DNA of 6,571 nt from DASXIF01 sp036498145 (GTDB lineage Bacteria > Actinomycetota > Actinomycetes > Mycobacteriales > Jatrophihabitantaceae). Below are positions 6,547 to 6,571 of the stretch, one piece after another. The notes under the pieces are model-generated. The model did no database searches and was not told the DNA's origin. It saw nothing but the letters and a program-made list of their open reading frames with translations. The stretch is taken from NCBI GenBank assembly GCA_963708625.1, contig CAVPSV010000006.1, forward strand, positions 1 to 6,571. The letters run 5' to 3'. A program made the translations under genes and the position numbers. Within the stretch, counting starts at the first letter, position 1; each line of letters begins with the position of its first letter.

Positions 6547-6571
6547 GTGCATGTGGCAGTGGTGGCAGAGC
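6547..6571 (+). CDS. Start of a probable GT4 glycosyltransferase (partial, runs off the window)
   Basis: Only eight codons are visible, from GTG 6547: MHVAVVAE. This closely resembles the N-terminus of actinobacterial GDP-mannose-dependent GT4 mannosyltransferases of the MgtA/PimB' group, which typically begin MRVAIVAESFLP. That matches the glycan theme of the neighbours, and a TANNNT box sits 7 bases upstream. The evidence is short, so both the family and the existence of the gene are provisional. ATG 6551 gives an implausible Trp-rich start, and a minus-strand reading across the same bases is considered less likely. The next 30 bases would settle it. Confidence 0.5.

Noticed and set aside
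6526..6571. Minus-strand tail reading LCHHCHMHGRNRIG then TGA, resembling a zinc/HNH-type end
   Set aside because: It spans only 14 residues and overlaps the more convincing plus-strand glycosyltransferase start with its -10 box. It cannot be ruled out without sequence to the right.

Overview
The window comes from a high-GC genome with G or C at most wobble positions, GTG starts, and candidate leaderless genes. This points to an Actinomycetota member, broadly of the Mycobacteriales/Frankiales type. That placement rests on composition and protein families only; no marker gene is present. The content is a chromosomal cell-envelope glycan locus. I see no mobile element, CRISPR array, tRNA or rRNA.

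Left part (1-1976). A short C-terminal remnant of a plus-strand gene ends at 57. It converges on a minus-strand pair read from 1976 down to 64: a GT4-type glycosyltransferase followed, 25 bp later, by a class I SAM methyltransferase. The glycosyltransferase does not read through. Its 380-residue product can be rebuilt only by restoring one G (gene strand) at about 1287 and one at about 963/964. It is therefore either a recently broken gene or a gene with two sequencing/assembly indels. A hairpin at 52-69 covers both convergent stop codons.

Middle and right part (2021-6571). A 44-bp divergent spacer separates the GT4 gene from a plus-strand run. The run is: a UPF0104/LPG-synthase-TM-type membrane protein (2021-3067); a 143-bp gap rich in dyad symmetry; a GT2 polyprenyl-phosphate-sugar synthase-like enzyme (3211-3912); a multispanning GT-C-type glycosyltransferase 11 bp later (3924-5144); a secreted SpoIID/LytB-domain protein (5172-6428); and, at the edge, what looks like the first codons of another GT4 glycosyltransferase (from 6547).

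How the genes may work together (inference). The GT2 enzyme would load a sugar, plausibly mannose, onto polyprenyl phosphate at the cytoplasmic face. The GT-C protein would use that lipid-linked sugar on the outer face. The UPF0104-type protein could assist lipid handling or flipping. The GT4 enzymes would use nucleotide sugars in the cytoplasm, and the methyltransferase could cap or modify the product. SpoIID/LytB would act on peptidoglycan outside the membrane. This resembles actinobacterial lipoglycan/mannan or wall-polysaccharide assembly, but the sugar and the acceptor cannot be read from the sequence. No clearly unprecedented system is visible. The most notable points are the doubly frameshifted glycosyltransferase and the dyad-rich leader of the GT2/GT-C pair.
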